Positions 48,997 to 58,221 are shown, counted from the first letter of the stretch. The stretch is DNA of 64,000 nucleotides from QWQI01 sp964608915 (GCA_964608915.1 CAZSQA010000012.1:97537-161536), one strand, 5' to 3'. Made by a program: numbers and translations. Notes: generated by a model not told the origin, from the letters alone.

Positions 48997-49304
48997 AAAC
49001 CGCAGTTCCTGGCCGACTCAGCGAGCGGAAGATCCGCAACACTGTTGAGCTGGATATCGCTTCGAAAATCGGGAGACTCTCGAAGGCGAATTCGCGTTCT
49101 CGACATTCGGCTGAATTTACGACCGATCGGCTCGTTCGAATCCGCCCGATTCCACTCGAACCGACGACCGACGGATCGTCATTCGAGGAATGCAAGTCCG
49201 ATCCGTTCGAAATCCTGCCGACCCGATCGATGACATTTCGGCCGAAAGGATCTGGCGGACGAGAATCGCGGGAGGCACCGCAAAACAGGTGCCTCCCGCC
49301 GTGA
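48997..49304. other. intergenic region, no gene seen
   Basis: A convergent gap of 308 bases between the YraN and dehydrogenase-cytochrome genes. The reading frames here are short, without ribosome sites or recognisable domains. The only clear structure is the hairpin at 49268-49299. Confidence 0.5.
49268..49299 (-). terminator. 12-bp hairpin after the dehydrogenase-cytochrome gene
   Basis: GCGGGAGGCACC (49268-49279) pairs perfectly with GGTGCCTCCCGC (49288-49299) around an 8-base loop. It begins a few bases past the TGA of the minus-strand gene. There is no strong T-run, so it may be a bidirectional or 3'-stabilising structure. Confidence 0.6.
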
Positions 49305-51539
49305 TCATTCCGTTTTGCCGGTCGAAGTGCCCTGTTTGCCGAGCGATTCGATCCATTCACGGAGCAATTCCACGGACCTGGTGTCGACGACGTTCGAACC
49401 CAGTGGCGGCATTTGCCCGGTACCTCGCCGGCTCATTCGCAGGAAGATGACCGAATTCTCAGGCTCGCCGGGTTTGACGAGCTGTGCCGTCGGATTGTCC
49501 GGAAACAGGTGAATGGGCTTCACGCCGATGATTTTCATGTCGTCACGCTTGGCATGGAAATCCATATTCATAAGTGAGTTTCCACCGCCGGCATCGACAT
49601 GGCAACTGGCGCAGTTCGTGTAGAAGAACGACCGTGCGCGTGACTCCAGCGGCTGAGATTTGTCGTTCGGATCGACGAGATGCGGCGCGTCCGGCTTACG
49701 TGGTTCGTAGCCCTTGTCGTTTTTCAGCAGGCCGATGTGATAGAGCGTCCGGAGCTGATTGTCTTTCCGGCCGTCGCCGTAATCGAATTCGGCATCCAGT
49801 TGCAGGCTGTTGAAACCCAGCACGAAATTCGCGGCGCGGCTGTGGCAGACCATGCACTCGGTTCGGCTGGGGTAATGCCAGACCTGATCCCGAAAACCGC
49901 GAGGGTCGGTCTTGTCCTCGATGCGGAACGTCTTGTCCAAGCCGTTCTTTTCGACCAGTTCCGCGTCGGTTCCTGCTTCGTTCCAGAGATAGGTGTATCC
50001 TGTCCATTCCTTTTGTTCACGGACCATGATCCGCGTTTCGATGAACTTGCGGCTGGCTGGATCGCCGGCCTTGGTCTCGAGCTGGAAGCTCTTGATCGTC
50101 ACCGTTCCGTCGGGTGCTTCCCAGCGGCCGCTCGCCGTGTCGATCGGCTTCGTGTCGGGAACGCCGACGGCGCGGATCTTGATCGCACCGTCCGACCAGA
50201 ACGGAGCCGCCGGGGCATAGGGTACGACACCGGCCGCCAGAGTGTGCGTTTTGATGTCAGCGAAAAGGCCTGTTTCGCTGAGCTTGCGCGGGAAGCCGGA
50301 GTCGGCCTCCTTCTTATCGTTCGGCACGATCCTGTGAAACCCGCCGGGGTGATCGATCACCCAGAGATCGCCGTTGGGGTCGTTGCCGAATCCGGAAATC
50401 GCGAACGGCGTATCCACGAGTTCCTTATGAAACGTCACATTGGTGCCGTCATGACGGATCGCCCAGACTCTTCCCGTGGAATAATCCCCGTAAATATAAG
50501 CACCTGTCAGCTCGGACATCTTCTTGCCGGTATAAACCACGCCGCCGGTGAGTGAGCGGGCTTCGCTGTGATGGTGTTCGGCGGCGGGCTTCACCGGAGG
50601 TGTCGGGCCGCGCGGGCGGTCCAGGTGGAAAGCGTGCGAGCCTTCGTATATCGGCCAGCCGTGGTTGTCGCCACGCGAGATCAGGTGCACGGTTTCCCAG
50701 AGATCCTGGCCGTTGGCTCCGACCCAGATCTGCCCGTTGGCGTCGTCGATATCGAGCTTCCACGGATTGCGCAGCCCGTAGGCATAAATTTCGGGCCGGG
50801 CACCCGGATGTCCGAGGAACGGATTGTCCTTCGGCACCGAGTAGTTTCGCCCGGGATCAGGCTTGTCCACATCGATGCGGATCAGCGATCCCGGAATGTT
50901 GCCGATATCCTGCCCAGCGCCGTAAGTGTCGCTGTCCGAAGAACCGTCGCCCGCGGTCACGTAGAGATAGCCGTCCTTGCCGAAGTGGATTCCGCCGCCG
51001 TCATGCCCGTTCGAGGGCCAGGCGATGATCTCGGTCTTGCTCTCAGGCACGACCTTGAACGGCGGCTTGCGATCCACCGTGTAACGGAAGACCCTGTCAT
51101 GAACGACTGGCTCCTGCTTGTCGTTCACGAATACGTAAACGTAGCCGTTTTCCCGATATTTGGGATGGACCGCGATCGCGTACGACAACTCTTTCGGAAA
51201 CGAGATCAGCAGTTCCGACTCGGAAACGTTCGGTTCGTTACGCACCCGGCGCACTTCGCCGCCGCCGTTCCATGACCCGATGTGCAAGGTCATGAAGAGA
51301 TTGTCCGTGCCCGGCTCCGGCTCGATCGTCAGCACCTGTTTGAGCTTCAGGTTCGGAAATGCCGGCTCGGTTTTGTAGGGCAGCGGAGGTTCCGGCGAAC
51401 CGATCACACGGCTTGTGGTGAAGGGCACGCGCTTGTCGAGACCATAAGGCCGGGTGTCGTCGGCCTTGTCAGCGGCGATAAGCGGCAGGAATCCCAAGGT
51501 CAGGACGAGGAAGAATCCAGCGACGAACGTACGACTCAT
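49305..51539 (-). CDS. PQQ-type sugar dehydrogenase fused to a diheme cytochrome c
   Basis: 744 aa from ATG 51539. The signal peptide is MSRTFVAGFFLVLTLGFLPL. Residues ~25-400 form a soluble glucose-dehydrogenase-like propeller (LFMTLHIGSWNGGGEVRRV, GHDGGGIHFGKDGYLYVTAG, RNPWKLDIDDANGQIWVGAN, GGVVYTGKKMSELTGAYIYG). The C-terminal third resembles SO2930-type diheme domains, with CMVCH and CASCH motifs. It probably oxidises a sugar or alcohol outside the cytoplasm and passes electrons to the hemes. Cofactor and substrate are inferred from the fold. Confidence 0.9.
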   Translation of the reverse strand: MSRTFVAGFFLVLTLGFLPLIAADKADDTRPYGLDKRVPFTTSRVIGSPEPPLPYKTEPAFPNLKLKQVLTIEPEPGTDNLFMTLHIGSWNGGGEVRRVRNEPNVSESELLISFPKELSYAIAVHPKYRENGYVYVFVNDKQEPVVHDRVFRYTVDRKPPFKVVPESKTEIIAWPSNGHDGGGIHFGKDGYLYVTAGDGSSDSDTYGAGQDIGNIPGSLIRIDVDKPDPGRNYSVPKDNPFLGHPGARPEIYAYGLRNPWKLDIDDANGQIWVGANGQDLWETVHLISRGDNHGWPIYEGSHAFHLDRPRGPTPPVKPAAEHHHSEARSLTGGVVYTGKKMSELTGAYIYGDYSTGRVWAIRHDGTNVTFHKELVDTPFAISGFGNDPNGDLWVIDHPGGFHRIVPNDKKEADSGFPRKLSETGLFADIKTHTLAAGVVPYAPAAPFWSDGAIKIRAVGVPDTKPIDTASGRWEAPDGTVTIKSFQLETKAGDPASRKFIETRIMVREQKEWTGYTYLWNEAGTDAELVEKNGLDKTFRIEDKTDPRGFRDQVWHYPSRTECMVCHSRAANFVLGFNSLQLDAEFDYGDGRKDNQLRTLYHIGLLKNDKGYEPRKPDAPHLVDPNDKSQPLESRARSFFYTNCASCHVDAGGGNSLMNMDFHAKRDDMKIIGVKPIHLFPDNPTAQLVKPGEPENSVIFLRMSRRGTGQMPPLGSNVVDTRSVELLREWIESLGKQGTSTGKTE

Positions 51540-51730
51540 GGTCGATGGTCCAAGTGGCACGAGATGGATCGGGCAGGCGGAAGTGAGGATGGGCGGCGTG
51601 CTGTAGACGATGGCCAGCGACCCATTCGATGAGGTAAGTTTAACATGAAAGGATCGAACCGATCAACGGCCGTCCGGAGCGGCTGTTTTCAAGATTCGGC
51701 CTGATTTCGCGACAGGGAGAATCGACACCC

Positions 51731-52153
51731 GTGAATCCTTCGATCACTGTGCTGACACTGGGCGTGGATGACCTGAATCGGGCCTTCGCTTTTTATCGCG
51801 AGGGACTCGGCTTTCCATCGGAGGGAATCCTCGGAGCCGATGGCGAACACGGCGGTGTGGCGTTCTTCGACCTGAGCGGCGGGCTCAAGCTGGCTATTTG
51901 GTCGCGGGCCGATATCGCCAGCGACTCCGGACTGCCGGTTTCGACAGCCGCGCCCACGAACTGCACCATCGGCCATAACGTACGCACCAGGCAGGAGGTC
52001 GACGAAGCGATGCGGCTGGCGATCGACAGTGGAGCGACGCTCGTGAAGCCGCCTCATGATACGTTCTGGGGCGGATATGCAGGATATTTTCAGGATCCGG
52101 AAGGCCACTTGTGGGAAGTGGTCTGGAACCCGCACCTGATGCCCGCGGAATGA
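51731..52153 (+). CDS. VOC/glyoxalase-superfamily protein
   Basis: 140 aa with a GTG start. Two beta-alpha-beta-beta-beta modules: TVLTLGVDDLNRAFAFYREG with FFDLSGGLKLAIWSRADIA, and then GHNVRTRQEVDEAMRLAIDS with GYFQDPEGHLWEVVWNPHL. The EGHLWEV end is typical. Such proteins may be glyoxalases, dioxygenases or antibiotic-resistance-like binders; the exact metal ligands are unclear. It lies alone, divergent from the dehydrogenase fusion. Confidence 0.85.
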   Translation: MNPSITVLTLGVDDLNRAFAFYREGLGFPSEGILGADGEHGGVAFFDLSGGLKLAIWSRADIASDSGLPVSTAAPTNCTIGHNVRTRQEVDEAMRLAIDSGATLVKPPHDTFWGGYAGYFQDPEGHLWEVVWNPHLMPAE

Positions 52154-52190
52154 TCGCGGAAGCGGGGCGGATCGTCGTTCGTGAATCCCA

Positions 52191-53249
52191 TCAGCGCCGC
52201 CGCTGGCCGCGCCGAGACCAGGAATCACTGGCCGCGAAGACAAGGATCAAAAGCCCCGTGACCAGCGATCGGTACTGATCGTCGAGCCCCCGCAGCGTAA
52301 TGATCGTCTCGATCGTTTTGAGCATCAGGCAGCCTGCGGCGGCGCCGAGCACGGAACCCTCGCCCCCAGCAAGAGACACTCCGCCGATCACGCAAGAAGC
52401 GATCGAGTCCAGCTCGTAGCCCGTGCCGGTATCGGCTTTCGCCACCTTAATGAAGCTCAGAAACAGAACGGCCGCGAGCCCGGAACTCAGGCCGCTGAGC
52501 ACATAAGCCAGAATTTTCATGCGATCCGTCCGCACACCGGCGAGGCGAGCGGCTTCCGTATTGCCGCCCGTCGCCCGCAAGTGCTGGCCCCAGATCGTCT
52601 GTCGCAGAAAGACCCACGCGAGGAACGTCGTCAGGAGAAAGACGGCACCTCTCCCGGAAATCTCGAGCGAGCCGATCGACATCGGGCGGTCGAGTGCCGC
52701 GAACATCGTCAGCCGGTTGAGCGTCATACCGCCGAGAACCAGAAACGTCACGCCGCGAACGACCATCAAGGCGCTGAGGGTCGTGACGAAAGGATTCGTC
52801 CCGACGCGCGCGACGCAAAATCCGTTCAGGAGCCCCACGATCGCCCCGGTACACAACGCTGCAGCGAAACACCCGGACGTGTCGTACCCCTTGCCCATCG
52901 CCGTGCCGGCCACAGCGCAGGCCAGGCCGAGCGTCGCTCCCTGGCTCAGGTCGAAACCGCCTGAGAGAATGACGCAGCACTGACCAAGCGTCAGAACGCC
53001 GAGAATCGAAGCACGTGTCAGGATCGAGCTGAGATTGCCGCCCGTCCAGAACCGCTCCGTCGTGAAAGTCAGCCAGAGGGCTGCCACCGACAACAGGATT
53101 TGCGGCCAGCGCCGCTTGAGGAGCCGGGCCAGTTCGATCGTCATCGATCTGTCCGACGATTTGCCGGTCGACCGATCGCCTGGGCTGGATTGAGTCAGAT
53201 CGTCCGCCACTTCGCACTCCTCCCACGACAATTCGGCTTCATCGCTCAT
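52191..53249 (-). CDS. sugar ABC importer permease (RbsC-like)
   Basis: 352 aa. A polar N-terminal stretch of ~40 residues is followed by about 9-10 membrane helices. Family landmarks are GVLTLGQCCVILSGGFDLSQ, GFCVARVGTNPFVTTLSALM and GGVSLAGGEGSVLGAAAGCL. It is the membrane channel of a carbohydrate-uptake-2 importer. Its start overlaps the end of the RbsA-like gene by 11 bases, showing coupling. No periplasmic binding-protein gene is visible nearby. Confidence 0.92.
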   Translation of the reverse strand: MSDEAELSWEECEVADDLTQSSPGDRSTGKSSDRSMTIELARLLKRRWPQILLSVAALWLTFTTERFWTGGNLSSILTRASILGVLTLGQCCVILSGGFDLSQGATLGLACAVAGTAMGKGYDTSGCFAAALCTGAIVGLLNGFCVARVGTNPFVTTLSALMVVRGVTFLVLGGMTLNRLTMFAALDRPMSIGSLEISGRGAVFLLTTFLAWVFLRQTIWGQHLRATGGNTEAARLAGVRTDRMKILAYVLSGLSSGLAAVLFLSFIKVAKADTGTGYELDSIASCVIGGVSLAGGEGSVLGAAAGCLMLKTIETIITLRGLDDQYRSLVTGLLILVFAASDSWSRRGQRRR

Positions 53250-54747
53250 CCGCGCCGGTGATCTCGGCCAGGATCGTCCGTTCCTCGATCCGATCCCCCT
53301 CGAGAATCGAACGTATTCTGCCGCTTCGAAAAACGGCGACTCGATCCGCGACTCGTTCCAGCTCCTGAGTATCCGGACTGACGACGACGACTCCTACTCC
53401 TGCCGCCGCAAGTTCCTCGATCCGCCTGTGGATCGCCTCACGCGTGCCGATGTCGACACCACGGGTCGGCTCGTTGAGCACCGCCAGCCCGGGATTCGTC
53501 GACAAAGCACGTGCCAGCAGGACTTTTTGCTGATTCCCGCCTGAAAGCGTCAACGGGTTCTGGCTCAATCGGTCATGCTTGACTTGGTACTCACGGCAAA
53601 GATGCTGCGCTTCGACTTTGAGCCTTCGCCAGCTCAGCCAGCCGAATCGACTGGTTTGCCGCAATCGCTGCAGAACCAGATTCCTCCCCAGGCTCAGCGA
53701 TGCGATCAGCCCGCGGATACGTCGATCGGCTGGCACGGCGGCGACGCCCAGACGCTGAGCCTGAGCAGGATGACGCGGCCGGTATTCCTGCCCGGCCAAT
53801 CTCATGCGGCCGCCCCTGGCGAGCGATTCGCCGGCGATGATGCGCGCCAGCTCTTCCTGACCTGCACCCGCGAGACCCGTCAGACCCAAAACTTCGCCCC
53901 GGTTCACGGCAAGATCGACATCGCGGACGGAATCGCCCTGAATCGCTTCGATCGTCAAAAGTTCCGATCGATAAGCACTTTCGGTGCGTTCGGCCGTCGC
54001 TTTCCTCTGTAGGCCGACCTCGCGGCCGATCATCGATCGCACCAGGGCGCCGTGGTCAATCTCGTCACGAGCCCATGTGCCGACGAGCTGACCGTCACGA
54101 AGCACCGAAATGCGGTCCGAAAGTGCGAGGACCTCATCCAGGTGATGACTCACGAGGATGATCGCCAGCCCCTGGGATCGCAGCGTTCGTAAAAGTTCGG
54201 CCAGTCGATGCGCTTCGGCCCGGGTGAGCGCGGCGGTCGGTTCGTCGAGTATGAGAACACGTGCCTGTCGCCGCAGCGATCGGGCGATCTCCACGATCTG
54301 GCGTTGTCCTGTCGCGAGATCTCCCGCCATGGCACCTGGCGCAATCGCATCGGCATGCAGCAGGCGTAATGCCTCGGCCGATCGGGCCTTCATTTTTCGG
54401 CGGTCCAGCCAGCCCAGTTTCGCTCGTTCGTCGCCCAGCACGATATTCTCGGCGACGCTCATCGAACCGACGAGCTGAAGCTCCTGATGGATGACGGCGA
54501 TGCCGGCACGCAAGGCCGCCGACGGGCCGTGGAACGTAAGCGGCGTTCCTTCCAGCAGGATCGATCCCTGATCCGGGCGAATCGTCCCCGCGAGTATCTC
54601 GACCAGGGTGCTTTTGCCGGCACCGTTTTCGCCGCAAAGGGCATGAATTTCGCCGCTGGCGATCGAAAGCGAAACGCCCGCCAGTGCCCTGGCGCCGAAA
54701 TAGGACTTCCCGACATTGCGCAGTTCGAGCGTCGCCGATTCCGCCAT
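53239..54747 (-). CDS. sugar ABC importer ATPase (RbsA-like) with altered second Walker B
   Basis: 502 aa with two ATPase domains. NBD1: Walker A GENGAGKST, signature-like LATGQRQIVEIARS, Walker B VLILDEPTAALT. NBD2: Walker A GLAGAGQEE, signature LSGGNQQKVLLARA, and Walker B LAVLNEPTRGVDIGT. In the last, the Asp before Glu-Pro-Thr is Asn (codon AAC at 53473-53475), an uncommon change. It is the third gene of the EamA-TMEM14-ATPase-permease operon and overlaps the permease. The sugar is unknown. Confidence 0.94.
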   Translation of the reverse strand: MAESATLELRNVGKSYFGARALAGVSLSIASGEIHALCGENGAGKSTLVEILAGTIRPDQGSILLEGTPLTFHGPSAALRAGIAVIHQELQLVGSMSVAENIVLGDERAKLGWLDRRKMKARSAEALRLLHADAIAPGAMAGDLATGQRQIVEIARSLRRQARVLILDEPTAALTRAEAHRLAELLRTLRSQGLAIILVSHHLDEVLALSDRISVLRDGQLVGTWARDEIDHGALVRSMIGREVGLQRKATAERTESAYRSELLTIEAIQGDSVRDVDLAVNRGEVLGLTGLAGAGQEELARIIAGESLARGGRMRLAGQEYRPRHPAQAQRLGVAAVPADRRIRGLIASLSLGRNLVLQRLRQTSRFGWLSWRRLKVEAQHLCREYQVKHDRLSQNPLTLSGGNQQKVLLARALSTNPGLAVLNEPTRGVDIGTREAIHRRIEELAAAGVGVVVVSPDTQELERVADRVAVFRSGRIRSILEGDRIEERTILAEITGADER

Positions 54748-54753
54748 GGTCGC

Positions 54754-55083
54754 TCAGGTGCAGGGATTGGCCAGCAGGAACAGGAGAAACACGATCGCAC
54801 TGACGCTCGCCATCAACCCGCCTGGCATGAATTTGCGTGACTTGGCGAATCTCTTGCCGAAAAAGATCGAAAGCCCCAGTGCCGTCAGAGTCGCGAGGAT
54901 ACAGCCCGCTTTCACGCCTTTTTCGCTGAAGATCAGGGCAATGGCGATGAGTATGATCACGCCGGAAATGTGGCCGGCGATCAGGCTCGGGCGGCTTTTC
55001 GCCTTAATGAAGCCGATCCAGCCGCCCGCGACCAGAAGCGCCGCGTAGATCAGTAGCAAAAGTGATGCGTCTCGAGTGTTCAT
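54754..55083 (-). CDS. TMEM14-family membrane protein
   Basis: 109 aa with about four hydrophobic helices (LLLLIYAALLVAGGWIGFI, GVIILIAIALIFSEKGV, GCILATLTALGLSIFFG, MASVSAIVFLLFLLANP) and the SRKFMPGGLMASVS signature of the family. Bacterial members are small membrane proteins of unknown transport role. It overlaps the EamA gene (ATGA) and lies six bases before the RbsA-like gene, so it is embedded in the transport operon. Confidence 0.85.
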   Translation of the reverse strand: MNTRDASLLLLIYAALLVAGGWIGFIKAKSRPSLIAGHISGVIILIAIALIFSEKGVKAGCILATLTALGLSIFFGKRFAKSRKFMPGGLMASVSAIVFLLFLLANPCT

Positions 55084-56264
55084 GACTTCGAAGATTTGTC
55101 CGGGGATATTTGATGATCAGACGGGTGAACCGATCTCTCGGCCTTCCACGCAGGCCGATGCGAGACTTGCCTGCCTGGGGAAGCGATCTCGCTGACGACC
55201 TGCGACGAACCGCCACGACAGTTTCCGGCCAGTTCCGGAGATCGACTGAAGTTCGCGGATCGCTTCGGCCGGCCTTTGCCTCGAAGGATGACCCAGACCA
55301 CAGGCGCGACGACGAACGTCATTCCCGCCAGGCTCAGCATCGGCGGCATTTTGCCGCGATACGCAAGGTCGAAGACCAGAGCCATGGCGACCTGGCTCAT
55401 GCCGATCACGGCGATTCGTGGAGCGGATCCCGCCGCGTACGCTTTGGTCAGGAAGATCTGCCCGATCGTACCCGTAACGCCCACGCCAAGCAAAAGGGCA
55501 ATTGTCGTCGGATCCCGCAGTACGCCGAAATCCGCCGGATGCCCGAAGTACAGCAGTGGAACCATGGCGATACTGGCGACCGCCGAAAAATGCGCGACGA
55601 CGGCGCGCGGGTCGATTTGCCCGAGCCGGTTCAGCCCCATCATCGCCACTGACGTAAAGCAGGCGGCGGCCAGGGCTGCGAACAGTGCGACGCGATTGCC
55701 CTGCATATGGGGCTGCTGAATCAGTGCGACTCCGATCACGGCCGAAACGATGGCGACCAGGATCGAACCTTCGACCGACTCGCCCCAGACCAGGAAGCCG
55801 ATCGTCACGATCCAGAGAGGATACGTATTCGTCAACGTGAGCACATCCGCGACCGGCAGATGCGTCAGCGCGTAAAAGGTGCTGATGAGGCTCAGCGAGC
55901 CCGCGATCGATCGCACCCAGAGAATCCTCGGCCGGAACGCGACGAACTGAGCACCCGCAAGATAAGCCAGCGTCGCGGCGGCGAAGAAGCTGAAGATCGT
56001 GCGGCTTTGCGCCACGATCCGCCAGTCGCACCTTGTCCCGAGAATGTTGGCCATGCCGCCCATAAGCGTAAAACTGGCGGCACCGCAGATCATCCAGAAT
56101 GCCGGACTGAGCGATTTCGAACTGTCGCCGCCCGGAGTCTCTTCCGATTCCGAAGAGCCCGGATCGCCGCTTCCGCCGACGGCCGATTTCGCACGTTCGC
56201 AGTGGCCCGTTCCATCCGCCGCTTCGACGATCACGCGAGTCATGTTTTCCGAACGAACGTTCAT
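55080..56264 (-). CDS. EamA/DMT-family transporter
   Basis: 394 aa. A polar N-terminus of ~50 residues precedes about 10 membrane helices in two EamA repeats (MICGAASFTLMGGMANILGT, LVAIVSAVIGVALIQ, ALLLGVGVTGTIGQIFLTKA). The C-terminal ~65 residues are polar and cytoplasmic. Family members export or import metabolites; substrate unknown. It is the first gene of the four-gene minus-strand operon and is divergent from the DUF6807 gene. MTRVIVEA at residue 8 is an alternative start. Confidence 0.88.
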   Translation of the reverse strand: MNVRSENMTRVIVEAADGTGHCERAKSAVGGSGDPGSSESEETPGGDSSKSLSPAFWMICGAASFTLMGGMANILGTRCDWRIVAQSRTIFSFFAAATLAYLAGAQFVAFRPRILWVRSIAGSLSLISTFYALTHLPVADVLTLTNTYPLWIVTIGFLVWGESVEGSILVAIVSAVIGVALIQQPHMQGNRVALFAALAAACFTSVAMMGLNRLGQIDPRAVVAHFSAVASIAMVPLLYFGHPADFGVLRDPTTIALLLGVGVTGTIGQIFLTKAYAAGSAPRIAVIGMSQVAMALVFDLAYRGKMPPMLSLAGMTFVVAPVVWVILRGKGRPKRSANFSRSPELAGNCRGGSSQVVSEIASPGRQVSHRPAWKAERSVHPSDHQISPDKSSKS

Positions 56265-56453
56265 CGATTCGAGACCCGGAACGATCCTGGCCCAGTTCTT
56301 TTCGAGCCGCTTCGGCTTCGAAACGAGAGCCTCAGCGGAAATCGTTCCACGACATCATCTTCCAAAGTCACACCCACCTTCCGTTATCATGGCCTTGCGA
56401 CTCCGAATTCGTCAACCGCAATCGCTTCCGTACCGCTCAGGTCCAATCCATTC

Positions 56454-57446
56454 ATGCGATACCATCAGAACCCTGATACTCCGGAATTCCCGCGCGTGCA
56501 GGTCCTGCCAGGCCCCGGCGACATCCGATTCCTGCTCGACGGTCGTGAACGCGCCACTTATCACACCGGCGCCGGGCTGCCCAAGCCCTTCGTGCATCCG
56601 CTCCGTGGCCCCACAGGTGCCGAACTCACACGTTACGGCCACCCGAACCCGCAGTCCAATCACGATCACCATCGGTCCATCTGGTTCGGTCATCAGTTCG
56701 TGCGGCCCGCCACGAAGGTTCCAGCCGGTCAACCCGCACAGCCGCCGAAGGAATGGAACTTCTGGGAAGAACCTGGCCCGAACACGGACGTTCAGATCCG
56801 CCACACGCGAACGCTCGCTCTTCAGGACGGTTCCGATTTCGCCGCGGCCGTCGTCGAGGCCGCCTGGTGGGCCGGTGGCCAGGCACTTCTCAAGCAGACG
56901 ACGACCTATGCCCTGGTGCCCATCGACGGCACGCGCCACGCCTTTGACGTGCAGTTCGAGATGGCCAGCGTCGGCGGCCAGGTGGTCGAGCTGGGCAAAT
57001 CGAATTTCGGCCTGCTCGGTGTTCGCGTCGCCAAATCGATCAGCGAACAGTTCGGTGGCGGGCGCCTGCTCAATTCCGAAGGCTCCATCGGCGAAACGGC
57101 GATCTTCGGCAAGCCCGCCCGCTGGGTCGATTACTCCGGAGCCACCGGCCCAGGCCACATCGAGGGCATCTGCTACATGGATCACCCTTCGAATCCTCGC
57201 TATCCGACATCCTGGCACGTGCGCCGCGATGGCTGGATGATCGCCGCATTCACCCTGGCCGACGCATTCTCGGTCGCCGACGGCCACTCGCTCAAGCTTC
57301 GATATCGTCTGCTGGCACATTCCGGCATCGCCCAGCCGCAACGGCTCGAATCCTCCTGGAAGGACTTCGCCGACTCCACCGGGTACGTTCTGGAAACGCC
57401 CAAAGGTGGAATCCCTTCAGTCGTGCGTGCCTCAGCGGCCGTTTGA
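56454..57446 (+). CDS. DUF6807 (PmoA-like) protein
   Basis: 330 aa from ATG 56454 (MRYHQNPDTPEFPRV); the long in-frame extension to 55707 lies over the divergent EamA gene and is rejected. The core has AGLPKPFVHPLRGPTGAELT, the His-rich NPQSNHDHHRSIWFGHQFV and GPGHIEGICYMDHPSNPRYP. DUF6807 proteins are frequent in planctomycetes near sugar-metabolism genes and have a beta-sandwich-type look; function is unassigned. It stands alone before a gap of about 300 bases. Confidence 0.82.
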   Translation: MRYHQNPDTPEFPRVQVLPGPGDIRFLLDGRERATYHTGAGLPKPFVHPLRGPTGAELTRYGHPNPQSNHDHHRSIWFGHQFVRPATKVPAGQPAQPPKEWNFWEEPGPNTDVQIRHTRTLALQDGSDFAAAVVEAAWWAGGQALLKQTTTYALVPIDGTRHAFDVQFEMASVGGQVVELGKSNFGLLGVRVAKSISEQFGGGRLLNSEGSIGETAIFGKPARWVDYSGATGPGHIEGICYMDHPSNPRYPTSWHVRRDGWMIAAFTLADAFSVADGHSLKLRYRLLAHSGIAQPQRLESSWKDFADSTGYVLETPKGGIPSVVRASAAV

Positions 57447-57482
57447 CCGAATCGCGATGATCCCCGGTGACCTGTCTGACGG

Positions 57483-57517
57483 ATGACCCGAATCGGCAGC
57501 CAGCCGATTCGAGTCAT
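57483..57517 (+). terminator. hairpin downstream of the DUF6807 gene
   Basis: An 8-bp perfect stem, GAATCGGC with GCCGATTC around AGCCA, is extended by ATGAC/GTCAT across a two-base mismatch. It lies 36 bases after the stop and lacks a T-run, so it may be an RNA-stability element instead. The rest of 57447-57747 shows no gene. Confidence 0.4.
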
Positions 57518-57747
57518 TCGCGAGAATTCGCTTGCGCGGATCCGCCGAATCTTCAGAAACCACAGCGATCATGACGTCCGATCGCGAAAAAGGGATGCAA
57601 GCGATTCGTTTCGAATTTCGATTTCGCGGTTTTCGGAATTTTCGACGAACCCGATATCGCCGAAATCGAAAAGTCGGCTTGAACGCGAGATCCCGATACT
57701 CTAGCTTGATGATCGATGTGCAATTTCGAAGCCTGGACAGATCAGCC

Positions 57748-58221
57748 ATGACCCGCGACGCCGCAAGCCTGATGCGCAGGTTTCTGCGAACGATTGGTGT
57801 CGTGACTTTCCTCGCGATCTGCCTGAATGTGGAGACTTCGTCGTTCGCAGCCGATTTCGACGTGGACCGCCACGCCGAATATTGTGGTTGCGGTACGAAA
57901 TGCCGCCGGGAAAAGTGTTGCTGCGGCCCTTCGGAAAACGTCGCTGGCGAGTTCGGGGCCGATCCTTCGGCAATTCCGCCGCCTTCGAACCCGGTTATGA
58001 CATTTCGCAATTTTCTCTGCCGAATGATGGCGCCATGCGGAACGGATGCCGACGCACCAGGCTCCCGTGTGTTTCGCAGCTTCGTGCCCGTCGCCGCGGC
58101 TTCCGCCGGTTCGGCACCGTTCGACGAGGATTCGTACCCCTTCGTGCCGATTTTTTCCGGGTTTTTCATTCCTGACGTTTACGCCAGCGGTGTCGATCGG
58201 CCACCGGAAATTCAAGCCTGA
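57748..58221 (+). CDS. small secreted Cys-rich protein, unknown function
   Basis: 157 aa from ATG 57748. A signal peptide (MRRFLRTIGVVTFLAICLNV) is followed by a compact Cys cluster (YCGCGTKCRREKCCCGP), then LCRMMAPCGT and an aromatic C-terminus (DSYPFVPIFSGFFIPDVYAS). The spacing of seven Cys in about 14 residues suggests a metal or disulfide knot, but no family is recognised. The Shine-Dalgarno is weak. The 58222-58557 gap after it shows no gene. Confidence 0.6.
   Translation: MTRDAASLMRRFLRTIGVVTFLAICLNVETSSFAADFDVDRHAEYCGCGTKCRREKCCCGPSENVAGEFGADPSAIPPPSNPVMTFRNFLCRMMAPCGTDADAPGSRVFRSFVPVAAASAGSAPFDEDSYPFVPIFSGFFIPDVYASGVDRPPEIQA

Noticed and set aside
48987..49304. Possible 105 aa gene after YraN
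   Set aside because: Composition looks like non-coding frame, with no ribosome site and a hairpin inside its end.
55707..56453. N-terminal extension of the DUF6807 frame
   Set aside because: It runs antisense over the EamA gene and is Arg-rich; the family start is at 56454.
57600..57690. TTCGA/TTTCG-rich stretch, possible repeat
   Set aside because: TTCG and CGAA words are common throughout this genome; no regular unit or CRISPR spacing was found.
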